Source: CAYYWV01 sp964475385
GTDB taxonomy: Bacteria; Pseudomonadota; Alphaproteobacteria; JAAXGF01
Assembly (NCBI GenBank): GCA_964475385.1
Contig: CAYYWV010000061.1
Coordinates: forward strand, 1-15,866
Length of the DNA: 15,866 nt
Direction of reading: 5' to 3'
The position numbers and the translations under genes are program-made. This document shows, one piece after another, positions 7,485 to 15,806 of the stretch. How positions within the stretch are numbered: position 1 is the first letter of the stretch; the number at the start of each line of letters is the position of its first letter. The notes beneath the pieces are model-generated. The model was not told the DNA's origin. It ran no database searches and saw only the letters and a list, made by a program, of their open reading frames with translations.

Positions 7485-8225
7485 TCAAATAGTTACTGGT
7501 TCAAAAGCCGCCCGGTCGGGAGGGCCTGAAGCGAAGCGCCAGACCACGCGTCCATCGGCCGAGAGCGCGATCAGGGCGCTCGAGACGGTGCCGAACCCGT
7601 CGTCCGCCTCGAGGGTCATCGCCGCCTGCGGCGTGGCCTCAGCGCCCGTCTCGCGGCTCGCGAGAAGCCTTTCCCAAGCCCGCCAGTCGCCAGCCTCGGG
7701 ATCGGGCGGCGGCGCGGCGCGAAACCGGTCGAGATGGACGCGGATACGCGGGCTTGCAGGATCATTGCGCTCGCCCGCCGTCACCATCGAGATCCCTGCG
7801 GGAAGGGCCTCGCAGACAATCGAAGAAGACCTCTCGGCCCGGCGCAGCCAGAATGCGGCGCGGGCGTCGGCGATCACCATGTTGAACGGCCGCCAGAGCG
7901 CGCCGTCGAGGGCTGCGATCGCGCGGGCCGCCGCGATCGCCTTGCTATGATCGAGCGCGCGCAAAGGCAGCTCGCCCCGGCTCCGCATCCCCGGCGCAGG
8001 CCCCAAGGCGCCGCGCCGGTTGGCGACCGCCGCGACCACGCCTTCGTCGTTGATCCCGAGCCAGGTGCCGCCGGCGGTCTCATCGAGGCCGGCGACCACG
8101 CCGGGCCGGTCGGGCCAGTGCCGCGCCGGCGGACGCCAGGGCCGGTCGAGCCGCTCGTCGCGGTTGGCTCCCAGGATCAGGGGCCAGGCGCGCCCCGGTT
8201 GGTAAAGGACGACGATCGTGCACAT
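7485..8225 (-). CDS. NRDE / TANGO2 family protein
   Basis: A 246-residue protein whose N-terminus MCTIVVLYQPG with Cys2, followed by LILGANRDERLDRPW (NRDE at 21-24), is the signature of the NRDE/TANGO2 family. Family members are thought to be Ntn-hydrolase-like, with Cys2 exposed after methionine removal. Human TANGO2 has been linked to lipid and haem handling, and no single enzymatic reaction is settled. The ATG at 8223-8225 is chosen over the in-frame ATG at 8243 because it places the cysteine at position 2. There is no clear Shine-Dalgarno. The gene lies between purC and the divergent DUF1476 gene, and a perfect inverted repeat sits just upstream of its start. Confidence 0.9.
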   Translation of the reverse strand: MCTIVVLYQPGRAWPLILGANRDERLDRPWRPPARHWPDRPGVVAGLDETAGGTWLGINDEGVVAAVANRRGALGPAPGMRSRGELPLRALDHSKAIAAARAIAALDGALWRPFNMVIADARAAFWLRRAERSSSIVCEALPAGISMVTAGERNDPASPRIRVHLDRFRAAPPPDPEAGDWRAWERLLASRETGAEATPQAAMTLEADDGFGTVSSALIALSADGRVVWRFASGPPDRAAFEPVTI

Positions 8226-8228
8226 CGA

Positions 8229-8253
8229 TGTTTCAATACCCATATTTGAAACA
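8229..8253. promoter_or_regulatory. Perfect 8-bp inverted repeat in the divergent promoter region
   Basis: TGTTTCAA (8229-8236) and TTGAAACA (8246-8253) are exact reverse complements with nine AT-leaning bases between them. The element sits three bases upstream of the NRDE-gene ATG and about 80 bases upstream of the DUF1476 gene. The size and symmetry are those of a dimeric helix-turn-helix regulator operator. I do not recognise the regulator. Confidence 0.55.
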
Positions 8254-8331
8254 GGACGCTATAACGTCGGCTCGCCGCGGCGGCCTCGATCCGGGCGGCG
8301 GCCGACAGGGCAAAAGATGGAGCACAGGGGC

Positions 8332-8652
8332 ATGACGACGTTCGACAAGCGCAAGGACGAAGCCGAAGCGCGCTTCAAGCACGAGCAAGAGCTCAAGTTC
8401 AAGGCGACCGCGCGGCGCAACAAGCTGTTCGGGCTTTGGGTCGCCGAGCAGATGGGCCTCACCGGCGCCTCGGCGGAGTCTTACGCGAAGACGATGGTCG
8501 AGGCCGACTTCGACCGCCCGGGCGATGAGGACGTCATCGAGAAGGCTCAACAGGATCTCGAACGCGCAAACGTCGACATTACGGCGCATCGTCTGCGCAA
8601 GGAGCTCGATCGGTTCATGGAAATCGCCCGCGAGCAGGTGGCGAGCGAGTAG
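8332..8652 (+). CDS. DUF1476 protein, F1-ATPase inhibitor zeta-subunit family
   Basis: A 106-residue, highly charged, helical protein beginning TTFDKRKDEAEARFKHEQEL and containing ARRNKLFGLWVAEQMGL, the hallmark of DUF1476. In Paracoccus denitrificans the member of this family (zeta subunit) binds the F1-ATPase and blocks ATP hydrolysis through its N-terminal part. The family is essentially alphaproteobacterial. The ATG at 8332 has GGAG (8319-8322) nine bases upstream; an in-frame ATG at 8317 would add five residues but has no better ribosome binding site. It is divergent from the NRDE gene and convergent with purB; closeness to pur genes is common in this class. Whether it inhibits ATP synthase here is inferred from homology. 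Confidence 0.93.
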   Translation: MTTFDKRKDEAEARFKHEQELKFKATARRNKLFGLWVAEQMGLTGASAESYAKTMVEADFDRPGDEDVIEKAQQDLERANVDITAHRLRKELDRFMEIAREQVASE

Positions 8653-8658
8653 CCCTTT

Positions 8659-8672
8659 CCCGCCTCGGCGGG
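8659..8672. terminator. Short hairpin between the convergent DUF1476 gene and purB
   Basis: CCCGCC (8659-8664) and GGCGGG (8667-8672) form a perfect six-pair stem in the 21-base gap between the two stop codons. The innermost pair must open, and neither strand has a T-run after it, so this is at best a weak shared transcript end. Confidence 0.35.
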
Positions 8673-8673
8673 T

Positions 8674-9987
<1,314 letters not shown>

Positions 9988-10020
9988 GGAAGTCTTGCGT
10001 CTCAGCCTGTTTGGCGGCGC

Positions 10021-10029
10021 AGCATAGCA
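10021..10029 (-). promoter_or_regulatory. Possible extended -10 promoter of purB
   Basis: The minus strand reads TGCTATGCT, fitting the TGN-TATnnT extended -10 form, about 35 bases before the purB ATG. I see no good -35 box. A GCGCGC-G-GCGCGC stem (10034-10046) lies just upstream. Confidence 0.35.
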
Positions 10030-10055
10030 CAAAGCGCGCGGCGCGCAGGCCCCTT

Positions 10056-10073
10056 GGCGCCTGAATCCGCGCC
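10056..10073 (-). terminator. Weak hairpin after the reductase gene
   Basis: GGCGC (10056-10060) and GCGCC (10069-10073) can form a five-pair stem directly after the stop of the 6-hydroxynicotinate reductase-like gene. No T-run follows, so its role as operon end is uncertain. Confidence 0.22.
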
Positions 10074-10079
10074 GAATGG

Positions 10080-11570
10080 TCAGCGTCCGTCGTCGTCCCG
10101 AGGCGGCGGCGCGATGGGCCAGGGGTTGTCGGCGCGCCAGGGGGTGACGCGCAGGCCGTCCTTGCGGGCGGCGACCACGTCGTCGAGCCGGCGCACGTGG
10201 TCCATATGGCCGCCGAGCGCCGCGTAATCCTCGCGCCTCAAGGTGAACTCGATCGGCGCGACCAGCGCCGGCGTCGGCACCGAGCCGAACGCGCCTTCGG
10301 GCATCCGGGTCACGTCGACCATGAAGGTGATCCCGCCGCCGGGCCAGACGTAGACCGGCGCGCCGCCCGCGGTGACCCGGGTCAGAGCCTCGCGCACCGA
10401 GCGGGTGAGCCGGACCGGGTTCTCGGTCACGCCCGCGCGGAGGCTGCCGCCGGCGCCCGCCATGAACAAGACCGAGACCAGCGCGGGCTCGCAGTTCTCG
10501 CCGATCCGCGCGACCACGCGGGCGAGCGCCTCGGGCATCGGCGCGGGCCTCGGATGGAGATCGTCGTCGAGCACGTAGAAGGCCGCGTCCTCGCCGGTGG
10601 TGCTGACCATGAGCAATCTCAGGCCCGGCTTGGCGACCGCGGGATCGATGCGCTCGATGATCGTCAGCGGGTCGTCGATGTCGGTGCCGCCCCAGCCGCT
10701 GCCGGGGGCCGCGACCTGAAAGTAGCGCCCCGGGGTCGACCGCCGCCCGCGGACGCGGATTCCCGACGGCGGCATGCCGAGGAAGCGCCCGGCCTGATGC
10801 TCGGTCAGCACCCCGGTGATGTGGTCGTCGACCACGATGACCTCGTCGGCGAGGCCGAACCACTGGCGCGCGAACATCCCGATGGCGGCCGAGCCGCAGC
10901 CCACCCGCATCCGCTCCTCGCGCACGCCGTCGATCACCGGCGGCGCGCCCGCCTGCACGGTCAGCCGCGCCCCGCCGTCGACCGCAAGCTCGATCGGCTC
11001 GCAGTTGCACAGCGCGAGCATGGCGCGGCAGGTGACCGCGCCTTCCTTCTTCGAGCCGCCGGTGAGGTGCCGCACCCCGCCGAGCGCGAGCATCTGCGAG
11101 CCGTACTCGGCGGTCGTCACGTGGCCGACCTGCTCGCCCTCGCAGCGCACCGCGGCCTGCTCGGGACCGATATAGCGGTCGGTGTCGATCTTCAGCTTGA
11201 GCCCGCAATAGCTGAAGATCCCTTCGGTCACCACGGTGATCATGTCCACGCCGTCGCACTCGCTGGCGACGATGAAAGGCGCGGGCTTGTAATCGGGGTA
11301 GGTCGTGCCCGAGCCGATGCCGGTCACGAAGGTCGGCGCGCCGGGAACGAGGCCGCCATCCCAGTCGGCGGCGAGGAAAGGCACCATGCGCCCTTTCTCG
11401 TCCACGGTCTTCTGGGCGAGCACCACCGGATCGACCCGGTAGAGCGCGCCGTCGCGGTTGCCGTAGCGGTCGCAGGCCCCGGTCCGGCCGGGACGGATGC
11501 GGCACAGCACCGGGCAGGCGTCGCAGACGACGATGCCCTCGTCGCGCGGGCGCTTTTCAGCCGCGGTCAT
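10080..11570 (-). CDS. 6-hydroxynicotinate reductase family iron-sulfur protein
   Basis: A 496-residue protein resembling the reductase known from Eubacterium barkeri nicotinate fermentation, which reduces 6-hydroxynicotinate to 1,4,5,6-tetrahydro-6-oxonicotinate. Near the N-terminus is a cysteine cluster, CDACPVLCRIRPGRTGAC, with Cys16, Cys19, Cys23 and Cys33 (CX2CX3CX9C), suited to an iron-sulfur cluster, then DRYGNRDG. Further glycine-rich segments and cysteines (SECDGVDM, ALCNCEP, VGCGSAAIGMF) follow. No transmembrane segment is evident. The start overlaps the upstream molybdenum hydroxylase gene by 14 bases and has GGAAGG (11576-11581) inside that gene, so the two are co-expressed. The family call comes from recalled similarity, and the substrate may differ, for example another hydroxylated N-heterocycle. 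Confidence 0.75.
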   Translation of the reverse strand: MTAAEKRPRDEGIVVCDACPVLCRIRPGRTGACDRYGNRDGALYRVDPVVLAQKTVDEKGRMVPFLAADWDGGLVPGAPTFVTGIGSGTTYPDYKPAPFIVASECDGVDMITVVTEGIFSYCGLKLKIDTDRYIGPEQAAVRCEGEQVGHVTTAEYGSQMLALGGVRHLTGGSKKEGAVTCRAMLALCNCEPIELAVDGGARLTVQAGAPPVIDGVREERMRVGCGSAAIGMFARQWFGLADEVIVVDDHITGVLTEHQAGRFLGMPPSGIRVRGRRSTPGRYFQVAAPGSGWGGTDIDDPLTIIERIDPAVAKPGLRLLMVSTTGEDAAFYVLDDDLHPRPAPMPEALARVVARIGENCEPALVSVLFMAGAGGSLRAGVTENPVRLTRSVREALTRVTAGGAPVYVWPGGGITFMVDVTRMPEGAFGSVPTPALVAPIEFTLRREDYAALGGHMDHVRRLDDVVAARKDGLRVTPWRADNPWPIAPPPRDDDGR

Positions 11571-14322
11571 CGCCGCCTTCCGCCCGCGCCGCCAGGATCG
11601 CCGCCCGCACCCGGTCGGGGGTCGCCGGCACCCGGTCGATGCGCACGCCCGCCGCGCGGCGGATCGCGCCCAGGATCGCGGGCGCGGTCGGGATCAAGGC
11701 GGGCTCGCCGATCCCCTTGGCGCCCGAGGGGCCGAGCGGCTCGGGCTCCTCGATCAGGATGCAGACGATCTCGGGCACGTCGCCCACGGTCGGGATCAGG
11801 TAGTCGTGCAGGTTCTCGGTCCGGCCGGGGAGGTACTCCTCCATCAGCGCGAGCCCGAGGCCCTGGGCGATCCCGCCGTGGATCTGGCCTTCGACCTGGG
11901 TCGGGTTGATCGCCCGGCCGACGTCGTGGGCGGCGACGATGCGCAAGGGCTTGACCGCGCCCAGCGCCATGTCGACCTCGACCTCGGCCATCTGGGCGGC
12001 GAAGCCATAGCAGGCGTAAGGCGCGCCCTGGCCGTCGGCGTCCAAGGGACTGGTCGGGGGGTCGAAATAACCTTCGCCGACGAGCACGTCGCCGTTGTCG
12101 TCGGCCGGAAGGTTGTCGAGCGCGAGCGGCCGCGCCTCGCCCGCGTCGTGGACGACGATGCCCCCGTCGGCGGCCTCGATCGTCGCCCCCTCGCCCGCAT
12201 TGGCGAGCCTCAGGATCTGGCGGCGAAGGTCGAGCCCCGCGCGCTCGGCGGCCTTGCCCGAGATGAAGGTCTGGCGCGAGGCCGAGGTCTTGCCCGCGTC
12301 CGCCGTCCGGTCGGTGTCGCCCGCGACCAGGTCGAGCGCGGCCATCGGCACACCGAGCGCGTCGGCGCAGATCTGGGTGAGGACCGTGTTCGATCCCTGG
12401 CCGATGTCGACCGCGCCGTTGTAAAGCGTGATCCGGCCTTCGCGCGAAAGCCCGACCCGGATGGTCGACGGGTTCGACATCGAGGTGTTGCCGATCCCGT
12501 ACCACATGCACCCGATCCCGACCCCGCGCCGATGGGCAGGGTTGCGCGCGTTGTGCGCCTCGGCCCGGGCCAGCGCCGCCTTCCAGTGCGGGCGCAGGGC
12601 CTCCAGGCAGCGGACGAGCCCGGCGCTCGCCTCGAGCACCTGGCCGGTCGCGGTCGCGTCGCCGACGCGAAGCGCGTTCAGGTGCCGGAACTCGAGCGGG
12701 TCGATTCCCGCCTTGTCGGCGAGCGCGTCCATCAGCGCCTCGTGCACGATCGCCGCCTGGGGCACGCCGAAGCCGCGGAAGGCCCCGGCCGGCGGCGCGT
12801 TGGTGAACAGCGCCCGGGTCGTCGCCTTGACCGCCGGCGCCCGGTAAGGGCCGCTGGCGTGGACCGGAACCCGGTTGGCGACCGTCGGTCCCCAGGACGC
12901 ATAGGCCCCGGTGTTGAAGTCGCCGTGGAAGACCAGGCCCACGAGCCGGCCGTCGCGGGTGCAGCCGGCGCGCCCGGTCATGCGCGCCGGATGGCGCTTG
13001 GTGCTCGCGGCCATCGATTCGGGACGCGCGTAGACGCAGCGGACCGGCCGCTCCAGCACCCAGGCGGCGACCGCAAGGAGGGGCTGGACCGACTGGTCGA
13101 GCTTGCCGCCGAAGCCGCCGCCGCAGGCGGTCGGCAGGATGCGCACGCGCGCTTCGGGAATGCCGAGCACGCCGGCGACCTCGGCCCGGTCCATATAAGG
13201 GGTCTGGGTGGTCGCGGAGACCTCGATCCGGTCGCCGACGCGCCGCGCGAAGCCGGCCTCGGGCTCGATATAGGCGTGCTCGACGAAGCTCGTTTCGCAC
13301 GCCGCCTCGGCGACGATCTCGGCGGCCTCGATCGCGGCCTCGGCATCGCCCTTGACGACCCGGCCCCGGGTCAGCAGATTGCCGGGCCGGTCCTCGTGCA
13401 GCCGGGGGGCGTCCGGGGCGCAGGCGTCGTCGAGGGTTTCGATCGCGGGCAGCGGCTCCCAGTCGATCGGAAGGGCGTCGTCGCCGATCGCGGCGAGCGT
13501 CTCGGCGTCGCCGACGAGCGCGAGCACCGCCTCGCCGCGGTAACGCGCGTAGCCGTCGGCGAGCACCGGCTGGTCCTTGATGTCCGGGTAGATGCCGAAG
13601 CCGTTGCGCCCCGGCACGTCGGCGGCGGTCAGCACCCGCGCGAGCCCCGGATAACGGCGGTAGAGGGGATCGAAGTCGCCGAGCGCGAAGCGGGCGTGCG
13701 CGTGGGGCGAGCGCGCCACGCGCAGCCACAGCGCGTCCGCGGGCGCGGCGTCGTCGCCATAGACCGCGGTCCCGGTGAGGCGCGCGATTCCGTCGACCTT
13801 GGGCGCGCGCGCGCCCACCGCCGCGCCCGCCGGCGGCGGGGCCGGACCGTCTTCCACGCCGTCCGCGGCGGCGATCACCGCCTCGACGATCTTGCGATAG
13901 CCCGTGCAGCGGCACAGGACGCCGGCGAGCGCGTCGGCGACCTCGGCCGGCGCGGGCTTCGGATTGCGGCGCAACAGATCGGCCGCCGCCATCAGCATCC
14001 CGGGCGTGCAGATCCCGCACTGGGCCGCGCCGTGGACGTGGAAGGCGCGTTGCAGCGCATCGAGCGCGCCGTCGCGGGCGAGCCCTTCGACCGTCTCCAC
14101 CCGGCGGCCCGCGACCTGGGCCAGCGGCGTCAGGCAGGCGCAGACCTGGCGGCCGTCGATCAGCACGGTGCAGGCCCCGCAGTCGCCCGCATCGCAGCCG
14201 ACCTTGGTTCCGGTCAGCCCGAGCCGGCGGCGGAGAGCGACCGTGAGCCGCTCGGCGGGCGGAGCCTCGAGCGCGACCGCGCGGCCGTTGAGGGTGAAGG
14301 CGATCGCGGCCGACTCGGTCAT
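11557..14322 (-). CDS. Xanthine dehydrogenase-family hydroxylase, fused [2Fe-2S] and molybdopterin subunit
   Basis: A 921-residue protein that hydroxylates an aromatic N-heterocycle or aldehyde with water at a molybdenum cofactor and passes electrons through two [2Fe-2S] clusters. The plant-type cluster uses Cys43, 48, 51 and 63 (CDAGDCGACTV); the second uses Cys102, 105, 137 and 139 (QCGICTPG, CRCTGYRKI). The molybdopterin part starts near residue 170 and shows GGGFGGK, AFRGFGVPQ, IGQGSNT and a C-terminal GAKGIGEPA with the probable catalytic base Glu873. No FAD domain is present; that subunit is encoded just upstream with an ATGA overlap. The Fe-S plus Mo fusion with separate FAD subunit resembles E. 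coli XdhD rather than the split E. barkeri nicotinate dehydrogenase. The substrate is unknown; the adjacent reductase suggests nicotinate or a similar ring. Confidence 0.92.
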   Translation of the reverse strand: MTESAAIAFTLNGRAVALEAPPAERLTVALRRRLGLTGTKVGCDAGDCGACTVLIDGRQVCACLTPLAQVAGRRVETVEGLARDGALDALQRAFHVHGAAQCGICTPGMLMAAADLLRRNPKPAPAEVADALAGVLCRCTGYRKIVEAVIAAADGVEDGPAPPPAGAAVGARAPKVDGIARLTGTAVYGDDAAPADALWLRVARSPHAHARFALGDFDPLYRRYPGLARVLTAADVPGRNGFGIYPDIKDQPVLADGYARYRGEAVLALVGDAETLAAIGDDALPIDWEPLPAIETLDDACAPDAPRLHEDRPGNLLTRGRVVKGDAEAAIEAAEIVAEAACETSFVEHAYIEPEAGFARRVGDRIEVSATTQTPYMDRAEVAGVLGIPEARVRILPTACGGGFGGKLDQSVQPLLAVAAWVLERPVRCVYARPESMAASTKRHPARMTGRAGCTRDGRLVGLVFHGDFNTGAYASWGPTVANRVPVHASGPYRAPAVKATTRALFTNAPPAGAFRGFGVPQAAIVHEALMDALADKAGIDPLEFRHLNALRVGDATATGQVLEASAGLVRCLEALRPHWKAALARAEAHNARNPAHRRGVGIGCMWYGIGNTSMSNPSTIRVGLSREGRITLYNGAVDIGQGSNTVLTQICADALGVPMAALDLVAGDTDRTADAGKTSASRQTFISGKAAERAGLDLRRQILRLANAGEGATIEAADGGIVVHDAGEARPLALDNLPADDNGDVLVGEGYFDPPTSPLDADGQGAPYACYGFAAQMAEVEVDMALGAVKPLRIVAAHDVGRAINPTQVEGQIHGGIAQGLGLALMEEYLPGRTENLHDYLIPTVGDVPEIVCILIEEPEPLGPSGAKGIGEPALIPTAPAILGAIRRAAGVRIDRVPATPDRVRAAILAARAEGGDDRG
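11576..11581 (-). promoter_or_regulatory. Internal ribosome binding site for the reductase gene
   Basis: The minus strand reads GGAAGG five bases before the ATG at 11570, inside the last codons of the hydroxylase gene. It supports the 14-base overlap and this choice of start. Confidence 0.6.
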
Positions 14323-15173
14323 GGCGTCGCTCCTTCCCCGCCTGTCGCCAGCCGGTCGAGCGCGCGCCGCACGAGCGTCAGCGCCGCGTCGCGCCGGTAG
14401 GCGGCGGTCGCGCGCACGTCGTCGATGGGGCTCAAGGGCGCGAGATGCTCGGGCGCGGCCACGGCCCCAAGCCCGTCGCCGAGCGGCCGCCCGATCAGCG
14501 CCTCTTCGAGCGCGGGAAGCCGCCTGGCGGTCGGCGCCGCCGCCCCGACCGAGACCCGCGCCGCGGCGACGCGATCGCCGTCGCGCTCGATCACCGCGGC
14601 CACCATGACGATCGAGATTACGAGATAGCGCCGGGCGCCGAGCTTGAGAAACGCGCTCAGCGCCGGACGCCGGGGCTTGGGCACCAAAATCGCGGTCATC
14701 AGCTCGTCGTCGCGGCGAAGCGTGGCGCGGTTGCCGGTGATGAAGTCCTCGACCGGCAGCCGCCGCACGCCGTCCCGCGAAGCGAGCTCGACCGAAGCGC
14801 CCATGGCCTGAAGATTGGGCGGTCCGTCGGCGGCGGGCGAAGCATTGCAGAGGTTGCCGCAGAGCGTGCCCGCGTTCTGCACCTGCGGCCCGCCGACCTC
14901 GCGCGCGGCCGCCTTGAGCCCGTCGAACAGCGGCGGCAGCGCGGCGTCGAGAAGATCGCGCCAGGTCGCGAGCGCGCCGATCCGCCAGTGGTCCTCGCGC
15001 TCCTCGATGCCGCGCAAGGCCGGGATCGCCGTGATGTCGAGCACGTCCTCGACGACCGCGCGGCCAACGCGCGCCGGGTAGAAATCGGTCCCTCCGGCGA
15101 GGACGAGCGGACGATCCCGGGCCAGAGCGTCCAGCGCTTCGGCCAATGCGGCCGGCCGCAGGTAGCGCCCCAT
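14319..15173 (-). CDS. FAD-binding subunit of the molybdenum hydroxylase
   Basis: A 284-residue protein of the CoxM/xanthine dehydrogenase FAD subunit type, which takes electrons from the [2Fe-2S] clusters and hands them to NAD or another acceptor. LVLAGGTDFYPA (23-34) and GGPQVQNAGTLCGNLCNASPAADG (from 94) are the two FAD-binding loops, and a CO dehydrogenase flavoprotein-like C-terminal domain follows. The ATG at 15171-15173 is supported by AAGGGAGA seven bases upstream (15181-15188). A longer form starting MYTNN at 15212 would run through the operator and lacks a ribosome binding site. It is the first gene of the three-gene operon, and its stop overlaps the next start by four bases. Confidence 0.93.
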   Translation of the reverse strand: MGRYLRPAALAEALDALARDRPLVLAGGTDFYPARVGRAVVEDVLDITAIPALRGIEEREDHWRIGALATWRDLLDAALPPLFDGLKAAAREVGGPQVQNAGTLCGNLCNASPAADGPPNLQAMGASVELASRDGVRRLPVEDFITGNRATLRRDDELMTAILVPKPRRPALSAFLKLGARRYLVISIVMVAAVIERDGDRVAAARVSVGAAAPTARRLPALEEALIGRPLGDGLGAVAAPEHLAPLSPIDDVRATAAYRRDAALTLVRRALDRLATGGEGATP

Positions 15174-15180
15174 CGCTGCG

Positions 15181-15188
15181 TCTCCCTT
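15181..15188 (-). promoter_or_regulatory. Ribosome binding site deciding the FAD-subunit start
   Basis: The minus strand reads AAGGGAGA, seven bases before the ATG at 15173. It favours this start over the in-frame ATG at 15212 inside the operator. Confidence 0.65.
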
Positions 15189-15197
15189 CGCGATTTT

Positions 15198-15213
15198 ATT
15201 GTTTGTGTACATA
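15198..15213 (-). promoter_or_regulatory. Operator copy 1, upstream of the hydroxylase operon
   Basis: The minus strand reads TATGTACACAAACAAT. It matches 15 of 16 bases of the copy before the MarR-type gene and lies 24 bases upstream of the FAD-subunit ATG, the same distance as in the other copy. The core is palindrome-like (TGTACA). It is AT-rich in very GC-rich surroundings and sits downstream of a TTGACA box. Confidence 0.75.
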
Positions 15214-15239
15214 TGAATTTCACGACAACGCCGCCCCCC

Positions 15240-15245
15240 TGTCAA
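15240..15245 (-). promoter_or_regulatory. -35 box of the hydroxylase operon promoter
   Basis: The minus strand carries a perfect TTGACA in the 97-base gap between the regulator and FAD-subunit genes. Possible -10 elements (TGAAAT at 17-base spacing) are poor, and the operator follows immediately, so a bound repressor would cover the start region. Confidence 0.5.
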
Positions 15246-15270
15246 GAGCCATGGAGCGGATAGCGCGCGC

Positions 15271-15738
15271 TCAGCCCAGGCGGCGCAGGAGAGCGAGCAG
15301 ACGGCGGCGATCGCGCGCGTCCAAGGGCGCGAGGATGGCCTCGCTGACCCTTTCGGCGCGGCCGGTCAGCGCGGCGACCGCGCGGCGGCCGTCCTCCGAC
15401 AGGGTGAGCACCGTGCGCCGGCGGTCGGCGGAATCGGCGCGGCGCTCGATCAGGCCGCGAGCGACGAGCCGGCGGATCACCCCTTGCACGGTCGCCGGGT
15501 CCATGGCGGTCAACCGGCCGAGATGGTTTTGCGACAGCGCGCCTTCGTCGGCGAGCCGAACCAGCGCCGCCCATTGCGTCGGCGTGATCTGGACGTCGCC
15601 GAAAGCGGCGAGGAAGATGGCCGACGCCCTCTGGTGCGCCCGCCGCAGAAGGTAACCCACCTGATCGTCGAGGCGATAGGGCGCAGTCGCCCCGTCGTCC
15701 GACAAGGTCTCGTCTTCCGCAATCCGATCCTGGCCCAT
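15271..15738 (-). CDS. MarR family transcriptional regulator
   Basis: A 155-residue dimeric winged-helix repressor. The DNA-binding domain spans about residues 50-115: ITPTQWAALVRLADEG, then SQNHLGRLTAMDPATVQGVIRRL (recognition helix region), and a wing with the invariant SADRRRTVLTL (DRR at 105-107). Helices at both ends provide dimerisation. The ATG at 15736-15738 has GGGGGAGG seven bases upstream (15746-15753). The gene precedes the hydroxylase/reductase operon on the same strand, and both have the same operator, so autorepression plus control of the operon is likely. MarR-type regulators NicR (Pseudomonas) and BpsR (Bordetella) control nicotinate genes and respond to 6-hydroxynicotinate; equivalence here is inferred from context. 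Confidence 0.92.
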   Translation of the reverse strand: MGQDRIAEDETLSDDGATAPYRLDDQVGYLLRRAHQRASAIFLAAFGDVQITPTQWAALVRLADEGALSQNHLGRLTAMDPATVQGVIRRLVARGLIERRADSADRRRTVLTLSEDGRRAVAALTGRAERVSEAILAPLDARDRRRLLALLRRLG

Positions 15739-15745
15739 GGCCGAG

Positions 15746-15753
15746 CCTCCCCC
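15746..15753 (-). promoter_or_regulatory. Ribosome binding site deciding the MarR-type regulator start
   Basis: The minus strand reads GGGGGAGG, seven bases before the ATG at 15738. It argues against the in-frame ATG at 15777, which lies inside the operator. Confidence 0.65.
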
Positions 15754-15762
15754 GGCCCTTAA

Positions 15763-15778
15763 ATTGTTTGTATACATA
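15763..15778 (-). promoter_or_regulatory. Operator copy 2, upstream of the MarR-type gene
   Basis: The minus strand reads TATGTATACAAACAAT, centred on the perfect eight-base palindrome TGTATACA. It lies 24 bases upstream of the regulator ATG and overlaps the likely -10/+1 region, which fits autorepression. Confidence 0.75.
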
Positions 15779-15800
15779 CTAATCGACCGCGCCCGCGCTC

Positions 15801-15806
15801 TGTCAA
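15801..15806 (-). promoter_or_regulatory. -35 box of the MarR-type regulator promoter
   Basis: A perfect TTGACA on the minus strand. TAGTAT (15776-15781), 19 bases downstream, or ATTAGT at 17 bases could act as -10, both overlapping or touching the operator. Confidence 0.5.

Noticed and set aside
11497..14400. A 967-codon plus-strand open frame
   Set aside because: It is antisense to the well-supported molybdenum hydroxylase gene. Its arginine/alanine/glycine-rich composition without motifs is the usual GC-rich mirror effect.
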